Source of the DNA: Acetobacteraceae bacterium
GTDB lineage: Bacteria; Pseudomonadota; Alphaproteobacteria; Acetobacterales; Acetobacteraceae
Direction: 5' to 3'
DNA: 36,624 bases
NCBI GenBank assembly: GCA_025360065.1
Contig: JANYCX010000157.1
Location: 1 to 36,624, forward strand
Below, in pieces: positions 24,943-32,257 of the stretch. A program made the translations under genes and the position numbers. The number at the start of each line of letters is the position of its first letter. Position 1 is the first letter of the stretch. Below the pieces are notes generated by a model. It was not told the origin of the DNA, did not search any database, and saw only the letters and a program-made list of their open reading frames with translations.

Positions 24943-25800
24943 TCAGGCCTTTACCATGTCCATGAACCGGCGCAGCGTGTCGATCTGGGCGTCGAAATTC
25001 GGCATCCGATACATCGGATAGAGCATTACGCGCTTTGCCCCGAGCCGTTTCCAGCCAGCCACCGCCTTGGCCCATAAATCCTCGTCCGGGGTGTCCATGC
25101 GCAGCCAGGCCTCCAGCCCGAAGGTCGCTGGATCGCGGCCGAATTCGCGCAGATAGCCGTGCAGTTGGGCAAGTTTGGCCTCACCCGCCTCATTCGGCGC
25201 CAGAATTGGCATCCAGCCATCGCCGATCCGGGCGCAACGGCGGATCACCGCATCGGCCGAGCCGCCGAACCAGATCGGGATTGGCCGCTGCACCGGCGGC
25301 GGCAGGATGTTGACGGCGTTGAGGGTGTGGAACTTGCCCTCGAAGGTGACGAGGTCTTCGGTCCATAGCTTGCGCATCACCGCGATCTGTTCGGCCTGAC
25401 GCGCGCCACGGGTTTTCCACTCCATCCCGAGCGATTCGTACTCGATGTGGTTCCAACCCACCCCGACACCGAGCCGCAGCCGGCCGCCGCTTAACAGATC
25501 GACCTCGGCGGCCTGCTTGGCGACCAGCGCGGTCTGGCGCTGCGGCAGGATCAGCACGCCGCTGGTCAAGGTCACTTTGCTGGTGACGGCGGCAATGAAA
25601 GCCATGGTGGTGAAGGTTTCGTGGAACGGGTCGTTTTCGTTGTAGGTCGGCGCCCAACCGTCGCGCGGGGCGGCACCTAGGACATGGTCGGCGACCTCGA
25701 TATCGCTATAGCCCATCGCTTCGGCGGCCTGCGCCCAGTCGCGGATTTTGGCCGGGTCATTTCCGATGTCGCGGGTCGGGAAGAAGGCGCTATATTGCAT
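24943..25800 (-). CDS. LLM-class (luciferase-like, F420-type) flavin-dependent oxidoreductase
   Basis: A 285-residue protein with the bacterial-luciferase TIM-barrel fold. Markers are YSDIEVADHVLG near the N-terminus, VTLTSGVLILPQRQTALVAKQAAEVDLLSGGRL (split: VLILPQR and AAEVDLLSGGRLRLGVGVGW) and RPIPIWFGGSADAVIRRCARIGDGWMP, all typical of the TIGR03619-type branch. The frame is open to 25899, but ATG 25800 (QYSAFFPTRD) fits family starts. The substrate cannot be told; members oxidise diverse small molecules with FMN or F420. It precedes the antiporter gene by 4 nt. The upstream 248-nt intergenic region is shared with the candidate 6S RNA on the other strand. Confidence 0.87.
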   Translation of the reverse strand: MQYSAFFPTRDIGNDPAKIRDWAQAAEAMGYSDIEVADHVLGAAPRDGWAPTYNENDPFHETFTTMAFIAAVTSKVTLTSGVLILPQRQTALVAKQAAEVDLLSGGRLRLGVGVGWNHIEYESLGMEWKTRGARQAEQIAVMRKLWTEDLVTFEGKFHTLNAVNILPPPVQRPIPIWFGGSADAVIRRCARIGDGWMPILAPNEAGEAKLAQLHGYLREFGRDPATFGLEAWLRMDTPDEDLWAKAVAGWKRLGAKRVMLYPMYRMPNFDAQIDTLRRFMDMVKA

Positions 25801-25873
25801 GGGGAGCCTCGCTGTCGGTCGTTGCCGCAAATCTAGGGCAATCGGGATGCTGGCACCATGCTGCTGATTATCC

Positions 25874-25902
25874 TTGCAGCGGCCAGCGCCGAGGCACATA
25901 TA
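25874..25902 (+). promoter_or_regulatory. Sigma-70-like promoter for candidate 6S RNA
   Basis: TTGCAG (25874-25879), 17 nt, CATATA (25897-25902). The predicted start of transcription is near 25910, at the 5' side of the structured RNA described next. No other strong promoter is seen between 25801 and 25930 on this strand. Confidence 0.5.
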
Positions 25903-25909
25903 TGCGCCG

Positions 25910-26041
25910 TGGAGCTGCTGGGTGCGTCAGGTCAACATCCCCAGGGCCAACTAGTACTCCCAGGGAGCTGGCTCTGATGTGATCTTGGTCACACTACCCG
26001 GTGCCCACCTGCTTACGCGGGCCTTGGGAGGATGTATAACC
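25910..26041 (+). ncRNA. ssrS: Candidate 6S RNA (SsrS)
   Basis: The region directly upstream of 5-formyltetrahydrofolate cyclo-ligase is the classical ssrS locus. The sequence folds as 6S RNA should. A closing stem pairs CATCC-CCAGGGCC (25936-25948) with GGCCTTGG-GA-GGATG (26020-26034), with GGU/ACC adding to the base. An internal bubble follows, with a small hairpin CCTGC/GCGGG on its 3' side (26008-26021, competing with two bases of the stem). The distal stem pairs GGGAGCTGG (25963) with CCCGGTGCCC (25997), topped by hairpin TGTGA-6 nt-TCACA (25978-25993). 6S RNA mimics an open promoter and sequesters RNA polymerase. Ends are approximate: the 5' end is set from the promoter, the 3' end from the stem. 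Length (about 130 nt) is on the short side. Confidence 0.68.
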
Positions 26042-26048
26042 AACGGCC

Positions 26049-26618
26049 ATGGCGGCTCCACACTCTGATCTTCCGGCCGCGAAGGCTGCTGCCCGCGCCA
26101 TTGCGATGTCGCGTCGTGATGCGTGCGACCCTGGGCTTGGTGCCGCCCTGGCGCGGCATGTGCTGACCGCAATCGACATTCCCCCCGATGCAATCATTGC
26201 CGGATTCTGGCCGATGGGCCGCGAAATTGATATTCGGCCATTGCTGGACGCGCTGTTGCGCCGGGGCCACTGCATTGCGCTGCCGGAAACCCCACCGCGC
26301 GGGCAACCGCTGATCTTTCGCCATTGGCAGCCCGGCATGGCGATGATTGCCGAGCGTTTTGGCACGCAGCGTCCGACGGGCGCAATCATCACCCCCGATC
26401 TGCTTTTCATCCCGTTGCTCGCCTTTGACCGCGCCGGAAACCGGCTTGGCTATGGCGGTGGCTATTACGACCACACCCTGGCCATCCTGCCGCGCGCGAC
26501 GGCAATTGGCTGCGGCTATGCGTGCCAGGAACTGGACGAAGTCCCGGCTGACGCTTACGACGCGCGCCTGTCGGCCATTGCCACCGAGGCAGGCATCATC
26601 ACCGTCGAAAGCTCCTGA
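26049..26618 (+). CDS. 5-formyltetrahydrofolate cyclo-ligase (5-FCL)
   Basis: A 189-residue 5-FCL/MTHFS family protein, normal length. It converts 5-formyltetrahydrofolate to 5,10-methenyltetrahydrofolate with ATP in the cytoplasm. The nucleotide/folate site motif LGYGGGYYDHTL is at about residues 133-144; other landmarks are FWPMGREIDIRPLL, IALPETP and DLLFIPLLAFD. The N-terminal AAKAAARAIAMSRRD corresponds to the conserved KxxxR helix, which supports the ATG at 26049 even though no good ribosome site is seen. It lies right behind the candidate 6S RNA, as ygfA follows ssrS in E. coli, and abuts the next gene with no gap. Confidence 0.93.
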   Translation: MAAPHSDLPAAKAAARAIAMSRRDACDPGLGAALARHVLTAIDIPPDAIIAGFWPMGREIDIRPLLDALLRRGHCIALPETPPRGQPLIFRHWQPGMAMIAERFGTQRPTGAIITPDLLFIPLLAFDRAGNRLGYGGGYYDHTLAILPRATAIGCGYACQELDEVPADAYDARLSAIATEAGIITVESS

Positions 26619-27431
26619 ATGCGTATTTTGTTTCTCGGCGACATTGTCGGCCGCACTGGCCGCGATGCGGTGGCGGCAGGGTTGCCTGACCTCCGCCAGC
26701 GCCTGCGGATCGATCTTGCGGTGGTGAACGCCGAAAACGCCAGCCACGGCTTTGGCCTGTCGCCAGACATGGCGCGCACATTGTTCGCCGCCGGTGCCGA
26801 TGTGCTGACCCTGGGCAACCATTCGTGGGACCGCAAGGAAATCATCCCCTTCCTCGCCGACAGCAAAACCGTGATCCGGCCCTTGAACTACCCGCCCGGC
26901 ACGCCTGGCGCTGGAAGCTGCATCGTCAGCCTTGCCGATGGCCGCCGCGCGCTGGTGCTGCAAGCGATGGGGCGGCTGTATATGGACCCGCTCGACTGTC
27001 CTTTCCGCCTCACCGCGCAGGAGCTCAGCCGATATAAACTCGGTGTGGCGGTGCAGGCGGTGGTGATCGACTTCCACGCCGAGGCCACCAGCGAGAAAAT
27101 GGCCTTCGGGCACAGCTTCGACGGCCAGGCCAGCCTGATCGTCGGCACCCATACCCATTGCCCGTCCGCCGACCATCAGATTTTGCCCGGCGGCACTGCC
27201 TTTCAGTCCGATGCCGGCATGTGCGGCGATTATGACAGCGTCATCGGCATGACCAAAACCGCTGCCATTCCGCGCTTCTGGACCAAAATGCCGGGCGAGA
27301 AACTGGCGCCCGCCGACGGGCCGGCGACGATTTGCGGGGTGTTTGTGGTGACCGATGATGCGACCGGGTTGGCGGTTTCGGTGCATCCGGTTCGGGTTGG
27401 GGGGCGGTTGTCGCAAACCATGCCGCTTTAG
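26619..27431 (+). CDS. YmdB-type metallophosphoesterase (TIGR00282 family)
   Basis: A 270-residue calcineurin-like phosphoesterase. Metal-ligand motifs are LFLGDIVGR (Asp8), VVNAENASHG (Glu39, Asn40), LGNHSWDRKE (about 66-75) and VGTHTHCPSADHQIL (about 173). Characterised relatives such as Bacillus YmdB hydrolyse 2',3'- or 3',5'-cyclic nucleotides; the exact substrate here is unknown. The start codon follows the 5-FCL stop without a gap, a common pairing in alphaproteobacteria. The C-terminus lacks additional domains. A long palindromic repeat begins 14 nt after the stop and probably acts as terminator. Confidence 0.9.
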   Translation: MRILFLGDIVGRTGRDAVAAGLPDLRQRLRIDLAVVNAENASHGFGLSPDMARTLFAAGADVLTLGNHSWDRKEIIPFLADSKTVIRPLNYPPGTPGAGSCIVSLADGRRALVLQAMGRLYMDPLDCPFRLTAQELSRYKLGVAVQAVVIDFHAEATSEKMAFGHSFDGQASLIVGTHTHCPSADHQILPGGTAFQSDAGMCGDYDSVIGMTKTAAIPRFWTKMPGEKLAPADGPATICGVFVVTDDATGLAVSVHPVRVGGRLSQTMPL

Positions 27432-27445
27432 GATACCGCAGGTGA

Positions 27446-27590
27446 GATGTTCTTTTTGTGAACAAAAAGAACCAAAAAAACTTTTTAATACTCTGTTGCC
27501 GTTGGCGTGGGACTTCACCGCGGTCCTACGCCAACGGCGACAGAGTGAGGAAGTTTTTTTGCTTCTTTTTGTTCACAAAAAGAAGACCTT
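27446..27590. repeat. Long palindromic repeat, copy C (best preserved)
   Basis: Both ends carry an 11-bp inverted repeat: GTTCTTTTTGT / ACAAAAAGAAC (27449-27472, GA loop) and CTTCTTTTTGT / ACAAAAAGAAG (27562-27585, TC loop). Inside, CAAAAAAACTT (27473-27483) faces AAGTTTTTTTG (27551-27561), and CTCTGT-GCCGTTGGCGT-GGAC (27491-27513) faces GTCC-ACGCCAACGGC-ACAGAG (27523-27545), with only G-U type mismatches and a 9-nt loop. The element is one long hairpin with smaller hairpins at each end. It lies between the YmdB-type gene and the HisD-like gene. Same family as 5104-5249 and 7557-7626. Confidence 0.9.
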
Positions 27591-27630
27591 GCCTTACTGA
27601 CTTCACTCCCTTTCGTTTGGAGTCCGCCCG

Positions 27631-28938
27631 ATGATCCGCCACCTCAAAACCGCGCGCAGCCAGCAAGATCGCGCCGAGGATGACATTCAGGTTCGCAGCA
27701 CCGTCGAAACCCTGCTCGCCGACATCAGCAAGCGCGGCGATGCGGCGGTGCGCGAGATGTCGATCAAGTTCGATGGCTGGGACCGCGCCGATTACCGGCT
27801 GACAGATGCCGAAATCCGCGATTGCCTTGCGGAATTATCGCCGCGCGATCTCGACGATATCCGCTTTGCGCAAGAACAGGTGCGCAATTTCGCCCAAGCC
27901 CAACGGGCGGCGTTGCGCGATATCGAGGTTGAGACCTTGCCGGGGGTGATTCTCGGCCACAAAAACATCCCGGTGAACTCGGTGGGCTGCTACGTGCCAG
28001 GCGGCAAATATCCGCTGCTGGCGTCAGCCCATATGTCGGTGGTGACGGCCGGTGTTGCCGGCGTGCCCAGAATTGTGACCTGCGCACCGCCCTTCCATGG
28101 CAAGCCGGCGCCGGCGATTGTCGCCGCCCAACATCTGGCGGGCGCACAGGTGATTTATTGCCTCGGCGGCATTCAGGCGGTGGGGGCGATGGCGCTGGGG
28201 ACCGAGAGCATCACCCCGGTTGATATGCTGGTCGGCCCGGGCAACGCGTATGTTGCCGAAGCCAAGCGCCAGCTTTATGGCCGGGTTGGGATAGATCTGT
28301 TCGCCGGCCCCACCGAAACCCTGGTGATCGCCGATGACACGGTCGATGGCGAACTCTGCGCCACTGATCTGCTCGGGCAAGCCGAACACGGCCCCAACTC
28401 CCCGGCGATCCTGCTGACCACCAGCGAAAAGCTGGCACGCGCGACGATGGCCGAAATCGACCGGCTGCTGACGATCTTGCCGACCGCACCGGTCGCATCG
28501 GTGGCGTGGCGCGACTATGGCGAGGTGATTTTATGCGACACCAAAGCCGAGTTGCTGGCCGAGGCCGACCGGATTGCCTCGGAACACGTCCAGGTGATGA
28601 CCGATGACGATGATTATTTCCTCGCCAACATGACCAATTACGGCGCGCTGTTTCTCGGCCCGCGCACCAACGTGGCCTATGGCGACAAAGTGATCGGTAC
28701 CAACCACACGTTACCGACCAAAGGATCGGCGCGCTACACGGGCGGTTTATGGGTCGGCAAGTTCCTCAAAACCGTGACCTATCAGCGGGTGCTGACCGAT
28801 GCGGCATCGACCATGATCGGCGAATATTGTTCGCGGTTGTGCATGCTGGAAGGTTTCGCCGGCCATGCCGAGCAGGCCAATATCAGGGTGCGGCGCTATG
28901 GCGGCCGCAACATCGCCTATGGCACGGCGGCTGATTGA
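27631..28938 (+). CDS. Histidinol-dehydrogenase paralogue, HpsN (sulfopropanediol dehydrogenase)-like
   Basis: A 435-residue NAD-dependent dehydrogenase of the HisD fold. Zinc ligands Gln250 and His253 (QAEHGPNSP), Asp352 ([10 protein letters not shown]) and His412 (FAGHAEQ), and catalytic Glu318-His319 (SEHVQVM), correspond to the HisD set. Stretches [30 protein letters not shown] and [20 protein letters not shown] match the HpsN group as I recall it, which oxidises (R)-2,3-dihydroxypropane-1-sulfonate to sulfolactate, better than biosynthetic HisD. No other his gene is nearby, which supports a catabolic role. GGAG lies about 9 nt before the ATG. The SDR gene follows after 1 nt. Substrate remains open, as this subgroup is broad and no desulfonating enzyme is in the window. 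Confidence 0.85.
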   Translation: MIRHLKTARSQQDRAEDDIQVRSTVETLLADISKRGDAAVREMSIKFDGWDRADYRLTDAEIRDCLAELSPRDLDDIRFAQEQVRNFAQAQRAALRDIEVETLPGVILGHKNIPVNSVGCYVPGGKYPLLASAHMSVVTAGVAGVPRIVTCAPPFHGKPAPAIVAAQHLAGAQVIYCLGGIQAVGAMALGTESITPVDMLVGPGNAYVAEAKRQLYGRVGIDLFAGPTETLVIADDTVDGELCATDLLGQAEHGPNSPAILLTTSEKLARATMAEIDRLLTILPTAPVASVAWRDYGEVILCDTKAELLAEADRIASEHVQVMTDDDDYFLANMTNYGALFLGPRTNVAYGDKVIGTNHTLPTKGSARYTGGLWVGKFLKTVTYQRVLTDAASTMIGEYCSRLCMLEGFAGHAEQANIRVRRYGGRNIAYGTAAD

Positions 28939-28939
28939 C

Positions 28940-29704
28940 ATGGACCTCCCGCAAACCCCATCCTTCCGGCTTGACGGCAAGCGCGCGCTGGTGAGCGGCG
29001 CCGGGCGTGGCATTGGCCTCGCCATGGCGGCAGCCCTTGCCGGGGCAGGCGCGCATGTTACGCTTATCGCACGCACCGCGTCCGAGATCGAAGACGCTGC
29101 CGCCGCCTTGCGCGACCGCGGCGATGCCGCCGATGGCGTGGCGTTGGACATTAACGATACCAAGGCGGTTGCCGCCATGCTCGATGGCCGGCCGGCTTAC
29201 GATATTTTCGTCAATAATGCCGGCACCAACCGGCCGAAACCCTTCACCGAGGTCACCGAAGACGATTACGACGCGGTGATGGGTCTGAACCTGCGCGCCG
29301 CGTTCTTTGCCGCCCAGTTGGTCACCAGGGGGATGATCGAGGCGGGAATTGCCGGATCAATCATCCATGTCTCATCGCAAATGGGCCATGTCGGCGGGCC
29401 GGCGCGGACGCTTTATTGTGCCTCGAAATGGGGCATGGAAGGGATGAGCAAGGCCATGGCGCTCGATCTTGCGCCGCATCGGATCAGGTCCAACACCTTG
29501 TGCCCGACCTTCACCGAAACCCCGCTGACCAAGCCGTTCCTGGCCGATCCGGACTTCCGCGCCTTTGTGTTGGGCAAGATCAAGCTTGGCCGGTTGGGTC
29601 GGGTCGAGGATTTGATGGGGGCGGCGGTCTTCCTGGCATCCGATGCGTCGTCGTTGATGACCGGGACGTCGTTGATCGTGGATGGTGGCTGGACGATCGG
29701 CTGA
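28940..29704 (+). CDS. Short-chain dehydrogenase/reductase (SDR)
   Basis: A 254-residue classical SDR of the Rossmann fold. Cofactor motif GAGRGIG is at residues 20-26, NNAG near 92-95, and the catalytic Tyr159 and Lys163 are in YCASKWG; the active-site serine is in HVSSQMGHVGG. C-terminal MTGTSLIVDGGWTIG is typical of sugar-alcohol/gluconate-type SDRs. The frame is open from 28865 inside the HisD-like gene; ATG 28940 (DLPQTPSFRLDGKRAL) is the family start and lies 1 nt after the previous stop. It probably handles the second hydroxyl oxidation or epimerisation of the same polyol-like substrate, an inference from pairing. It ends directly against the convergent DMT gene. Confidence 0.9.
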   Translation: MDLPQTPSFRLDGKRALVSGAGRGIGLAMAAALAGAGAHVTLIARTASEIEDAAAALRDRGDAADGVALDINDTKAVAAMLDGRPAYDIFVNNAGTNRPKPFTEVTEDDYDAVMGLNLRAAFFAAQLVTRGMIEAGIAGSIIHVSSQMGHVGGPARTLYCASKWGMEGMSKAMALDLAPHRIRSNTLCPTFTETPLTKPFLADPDFRAFVLGKIKLGRLGRVEDLMGAAVFLASDASSLMTGTSLIVDGGWTIG

Positions 29705-30571
29705 TCAGACCGCCCGCGCGCGGGCCCGCACCCGCTCCCGATGGACGGTGTACAGCCCGCTTGCGGTGATGATCGCGGCGCCCAGCAAAGTCATGGTATC
29801 GGGCAGGGTTGCGAAGATGAAAAACCCGAAGATCGTTGCCCATAGCAGTTGCACGTAGCTGAACGGGGCGAGCAGCGCCGCCCCGGCATGGCGATAGGCC
29901 AGTACCATCCAGTATTGCCCGATCGTCGCCACCGCGCCCATGGCGATGTTGAGGGCGAAATAGCCCGGACTTGGCATCACGAAATTGAACGGCACCACCA
30001 CGGTCAGCACGCCGAGGCCGACCAGCGCCGTCCACAGCATGGTGGCGGCGGGATTGTCCAGGCCGGACAGCCGACGGGTGAGGATCGAGGCCACCGACCA
30101 GGTCAGCGATGATGCCAGCACCAGGAAGGCCGCCGGGTGGAAGGTGCTGCCACCGGGGCGGATCACGATCAGCACGCCCGCGAACCCCACCGCAATCGCG
30201 GTCCAGCGACGGATGCCGACCACCTCGCCCAGCATCGGCACGGATAAGGCGGTGATCAGCAATGGCGAGACGAAGCCCACCGCGGCGGCGTCCGCAATCG
30301 GCAGAAAGCGCAACGCGGCGACAAAGGCGAGCATCGAGGTCACCATCATCACTCCGCGCACCAGCTGCGTGCCGGGCTGGTTCACCCGCAGGCGCAAATC
30401 GCCGCGCCGCAAGCCAACGGCTACCACCATCACCACCGAGGTGAGGTAGCGGAACCAGCCGATCTCGATCACCGGCAATTCGGCGCCAAGGATTTTTGCC
30501 ATCACATCCGAGATGCAAAAGCACAGCGTTGCAGCGAGCAGGAGCAGAATGCCCTTGGTGGGGTTTTCCAT
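29705..30571 (-). CDS. DMT-superfamily (EamA-type) metabolite transporter
   Basis: A 288-residue membrane protein with ten helices in two EamA repeats (about residues 5-140 and 150-285). Repeat 1 begins GILLLLAATLCFCISDVMAK and holds WFRYLTSVVMV; repeat 2 holds AFLVLASSLTWSVASILTRR and ends with a helix before a positively charged RERVRARARAV tail. Members export amino acids or other small metabolites, or act as importers in some cases. The frame is open to 30682; ATG 30571 gives the usual family length, ATG 30595 adds eight residues and is possible. No clear ribosome site is seen at either. It lies convergent to the SDR and divergent from the CoA-transferase genes. Confidence 0.85.
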   Translation of the reverse strand: MENPTKGILLLLAATLCFCISDVMAKILGAELPVIEIGWFRYLTSVVMVVAVGLRRGDLRLRVNQPGTQLVRGVMMVTSMLAFVAALRFLPIADAAAVGFVSPLLITALSVPMLGEVVGIRRWTAIAVGFAGVLIVIRPGGSTFHPAAFLVLASSLTWSVASILTRRLSGLDNPAATMLWTALVGLGVLTVVVPFNFVMPSPGYFALNIAMGAVATIGQYWMVLAYRHAGAALLAPFSYVQLLWATIFGFFIFATLPDTMTLLGAAIITASGLYTVHRERVRARARAV

Positions 30572-30702
30572 GATGCGGCGGAGGTAAGTCGGCATCGCCG
30601 GTTTCGTGCAAACGCCAAGGCGACGCGGCAGACATGCGCGGGGTCTTCCCGTGATCGCCAGATCGCGCCAGACTTGTCGCAATCAATCAGGAGGCAGGCG
30701 CG

Positions 30703-31452
30703 ATGGCGCAGCAAACCAAGGAAATTGCCAACTTTGCCGATGCGGTGCGCGATATCCCGGACGGCAGCGTGATCGCCTTTGGCGGCTTCGCCTATCCGGG
30801 GACCCCGTTCAATCTGATCCAGGCGCTTGCCGATCAAGGGGCGAAGAACCTGACGCTGGTGGCCAACAGCACCGGCGGCGCCGCCCAGCCGCGCCTGCCC
30901 GATATCGGCTTGCTGGTCGAACGCGGGCAGGTGCGCAAGGTGATTTGCGCCTTCACCGCGGCGACCCGGGCGTCCGATGTGCTGCCCTTCACGAAATACT
31001 ATGAATCAGGCGAGGTCGAAGCCGAACTGGTCCCGCAAGGCACCCTTGCCGAACGTTTGCGCGCGGCCGGTGCTGGCATTCCGGCGTTCTATACCCCGAC
31101 CGCCGTTGGCACCGAATTGGCTGAAGGCCGGGAAACCAGGATGTTCAACGGCCGCGAATATCTGATCGAATATGCCCTGCCAGTCGATTTCGCCTTCGTC
31201 AGCGCCATTCGCGCTGACACCATGGGCAATTTGCAATACCGACGCAGCCAGCGCAATTTCAATCCGGTGATGGCGATGGCGGCAAACATGACCATTGCCG
31301 AAGTCGAGGAAGACATCCTGCCAGCCGGCGCGATTGACCCTGATGAGGTCCACACATCGGGCATCTTCGTCCAACGCGTGGTGAAAATCCCGCCAGCCCC
31401 GATTGGCATCTGGCCTGGCAAACGCGCGCCCCGTGCAGGTGCAAAATCATGA
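30703..31452 (+). CDS. CoA-transferase subunit A (3-oxoacid/acyl-CoA type)
   Basis: A 249-residue family I CoA-transferase alpha subunit. Markers are GSVIAFGGFAYPGTPFNLI (the SxIxxGGFG-like CoA-binding loop), VEAELVPQGTLAERLRAAGAGIPAFYTPTAVGT and GREYLIEYALPVDFAFVSA. Such enzymes move CoA between a donor such as succinyl-CoA or acetyl-CoA and a carboxylic acid. A strong ribosome site GGAGG lies 8 nt before the ATG. The stop overlaps the subunit B start as ATGA. It diverges from the DMT gene across about 130 nt. Substrate cannot be told from sequence. Confidence 0.93.
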   Translation: MAQQTKEIANFADAVRDIPDGSVIAFGGFAYPGTPFNLIQALADQGAKNLTLVANSTGGAAQPRLPDIGLLVERGQVRKVICAFTAATRASDVLPFTKYYESGEVEAELVPQGTLAERLRAAGAGIPAFYTPTAVGTELAEGRETRMFNGREYLIEYALPVDFAFVSAIRADTMGNLQYRRSQRNFNPVMAMAANMTIAEVEEDILPAGAIDPDEVHTSGIFVQRVVKIPPAPIGIWPGKRAPRAGAKS

Positions 31453-32141
31453 GCGGCACGACCATAGCCAGCCCTGGGGGCCTCGGCCGCCAGCAGATCG
31501 CCGATCGGCTGGCCCAGGCGTTCGAGGATGGCTGGATCGTCAATCTTGGCGTCGGCATGCCGACGTTGTGTTCCAACACCCCGATCGGCGATCGTGGCAT
31601 CATCTATCACGCCGAAAACGGGGTGATCGGCTATGGCGGGGTGCTGGCGGACGGCGAGGAGGATTTGCATCTGGTTAATGCCGGCGGCCAGCATGTGTCA
31701 CTCAATCCCGGTGCTGCTATCGTCAACCATGCCGACAGCTTCGCGATTATCCGCAGCGGGCGGATCGATGTGACCGTGCTGGGGATCTACGAGGTTGCGG
31801 CCAACGGCGACTTCGCCAACTGGAAGGTCGCCGGCGCCAAGGGTGGCGGGATTGGCGGGGCGATGGACCTCGCAGCCTGTGCGAAACGCGTGTTCGTCAT
31901 CCTTGAACACACCACCCGCGACGGCAAACCGCGATTGCTGCGCCAATGCGCGCTGCCGGTGACGGCGCGGGGCGTGGTGACGCTGGTGGCGACAAATCTC
32001 GGGTTGTTTGAGCCGGCGGGCGAGGCGTTCCGGTTGCGCGAGATTGCGCCGGGGGTAACGGTGGAGCAAATTCGGGCGGCCACTGGGGCGGAGGTCATTG
32101 TGGCGGAGAATTTGCAGGTGATCCAAGTGTTGACGGGGTGA
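31449..32141 (+). CDS. CoA-transferase subunit B
   Basis: A 230-residue family I CoA-transferase beta subunit. Catalytic Glu56 lies in HAENGVIGYGG (the SENG motif, with alanine in place of serine), preceded by IVNLGVGMPTLCSN; the later GGAMDLAACAKRVFVILEHTTRDGKPRL block is diagnostic of the family. With subunit A it forms the active heteromer in the cytoplasm. It is translationally coupled to subunit A by ATGA. It may activate the product of an upstream oxidation to a CoA thioester for the CaiB- and crotonase-type enzymes further downstream, which is inference from context. Confidence 0.93.
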   Translation: MSGTTIASPGGLGRQQIADRLAQAFEDGWIVNLGVGMPTLCSNTPIGDRGIIYHAENGVIGYGGVLADGEEDLHLVNAGGQHVSLNPGAAIVNHADSFAIIRSGRIDVTVLGIYEVAANGDFANWKVAGAKGGGIGGAMDLAACAKRVFVILEHTTRDGKPRLLRQCALPVTARGVVTLVATNLGLFEPAGEAFRLREIAPGVTVEQIRAATGAEVIVAENLQVIQVLTG

Positions 32142-32174
32142 CGGAAAGGGGCGCGGTTTCGCGAAAAGCGCTGT

Positions 32175-32211
32175 AAACCCGCGCACTCGCCTCGCCTGAT
32201 CGCGCGGGATT
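32175..32211 (+). terminator. Possible hairpin after CoA-transferase genes
   Basis: CCCGCGC (32178-32184) pairs perfectly with GCGCGGG (32202-32208) across a 17-nt loop; AAA before and ATTT after extend it slightly. There is no real T tract, so it may be a weak terminator or a leader structure for the SBP gene at 32258. The rest of the 116-nt gap shows nothing certain; the ribosome site GGGGGA lies just before the SBP ATG. Confidence 0.35.
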
Positions 32212-32257
32212 TGCTATCTGTCAGCACAAGGCTCTGAACAAACCGGGGGAACCATCC

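Noticed and set aside
26013-27518. 501-codon open frame on the minus strand
   Set aside because: It lies antisense to 5-FCL and the YmdB-type gene, which both have clear catalytic motifs. Its start reads through the 27446 repeat (KSFFGSFCSQKEH), and the rest has no recognisable domain.
27631-28938. Biosynthetic histidinol dehydrogenase (hisD)
   Set aside because: The fold and catalytic residues match, but there are no his genes around it, it is paired with an SDR, and the motif context follows the HpsN-type group.
32157-32166. TTTCGCGAAA palindrome upstream of the orphan SBP gene
   Set aside because: Only 10 bp in a GC-rich background, no matching copy near another promoter in the window, and no adjacent regulator; too weak to list as an operator.
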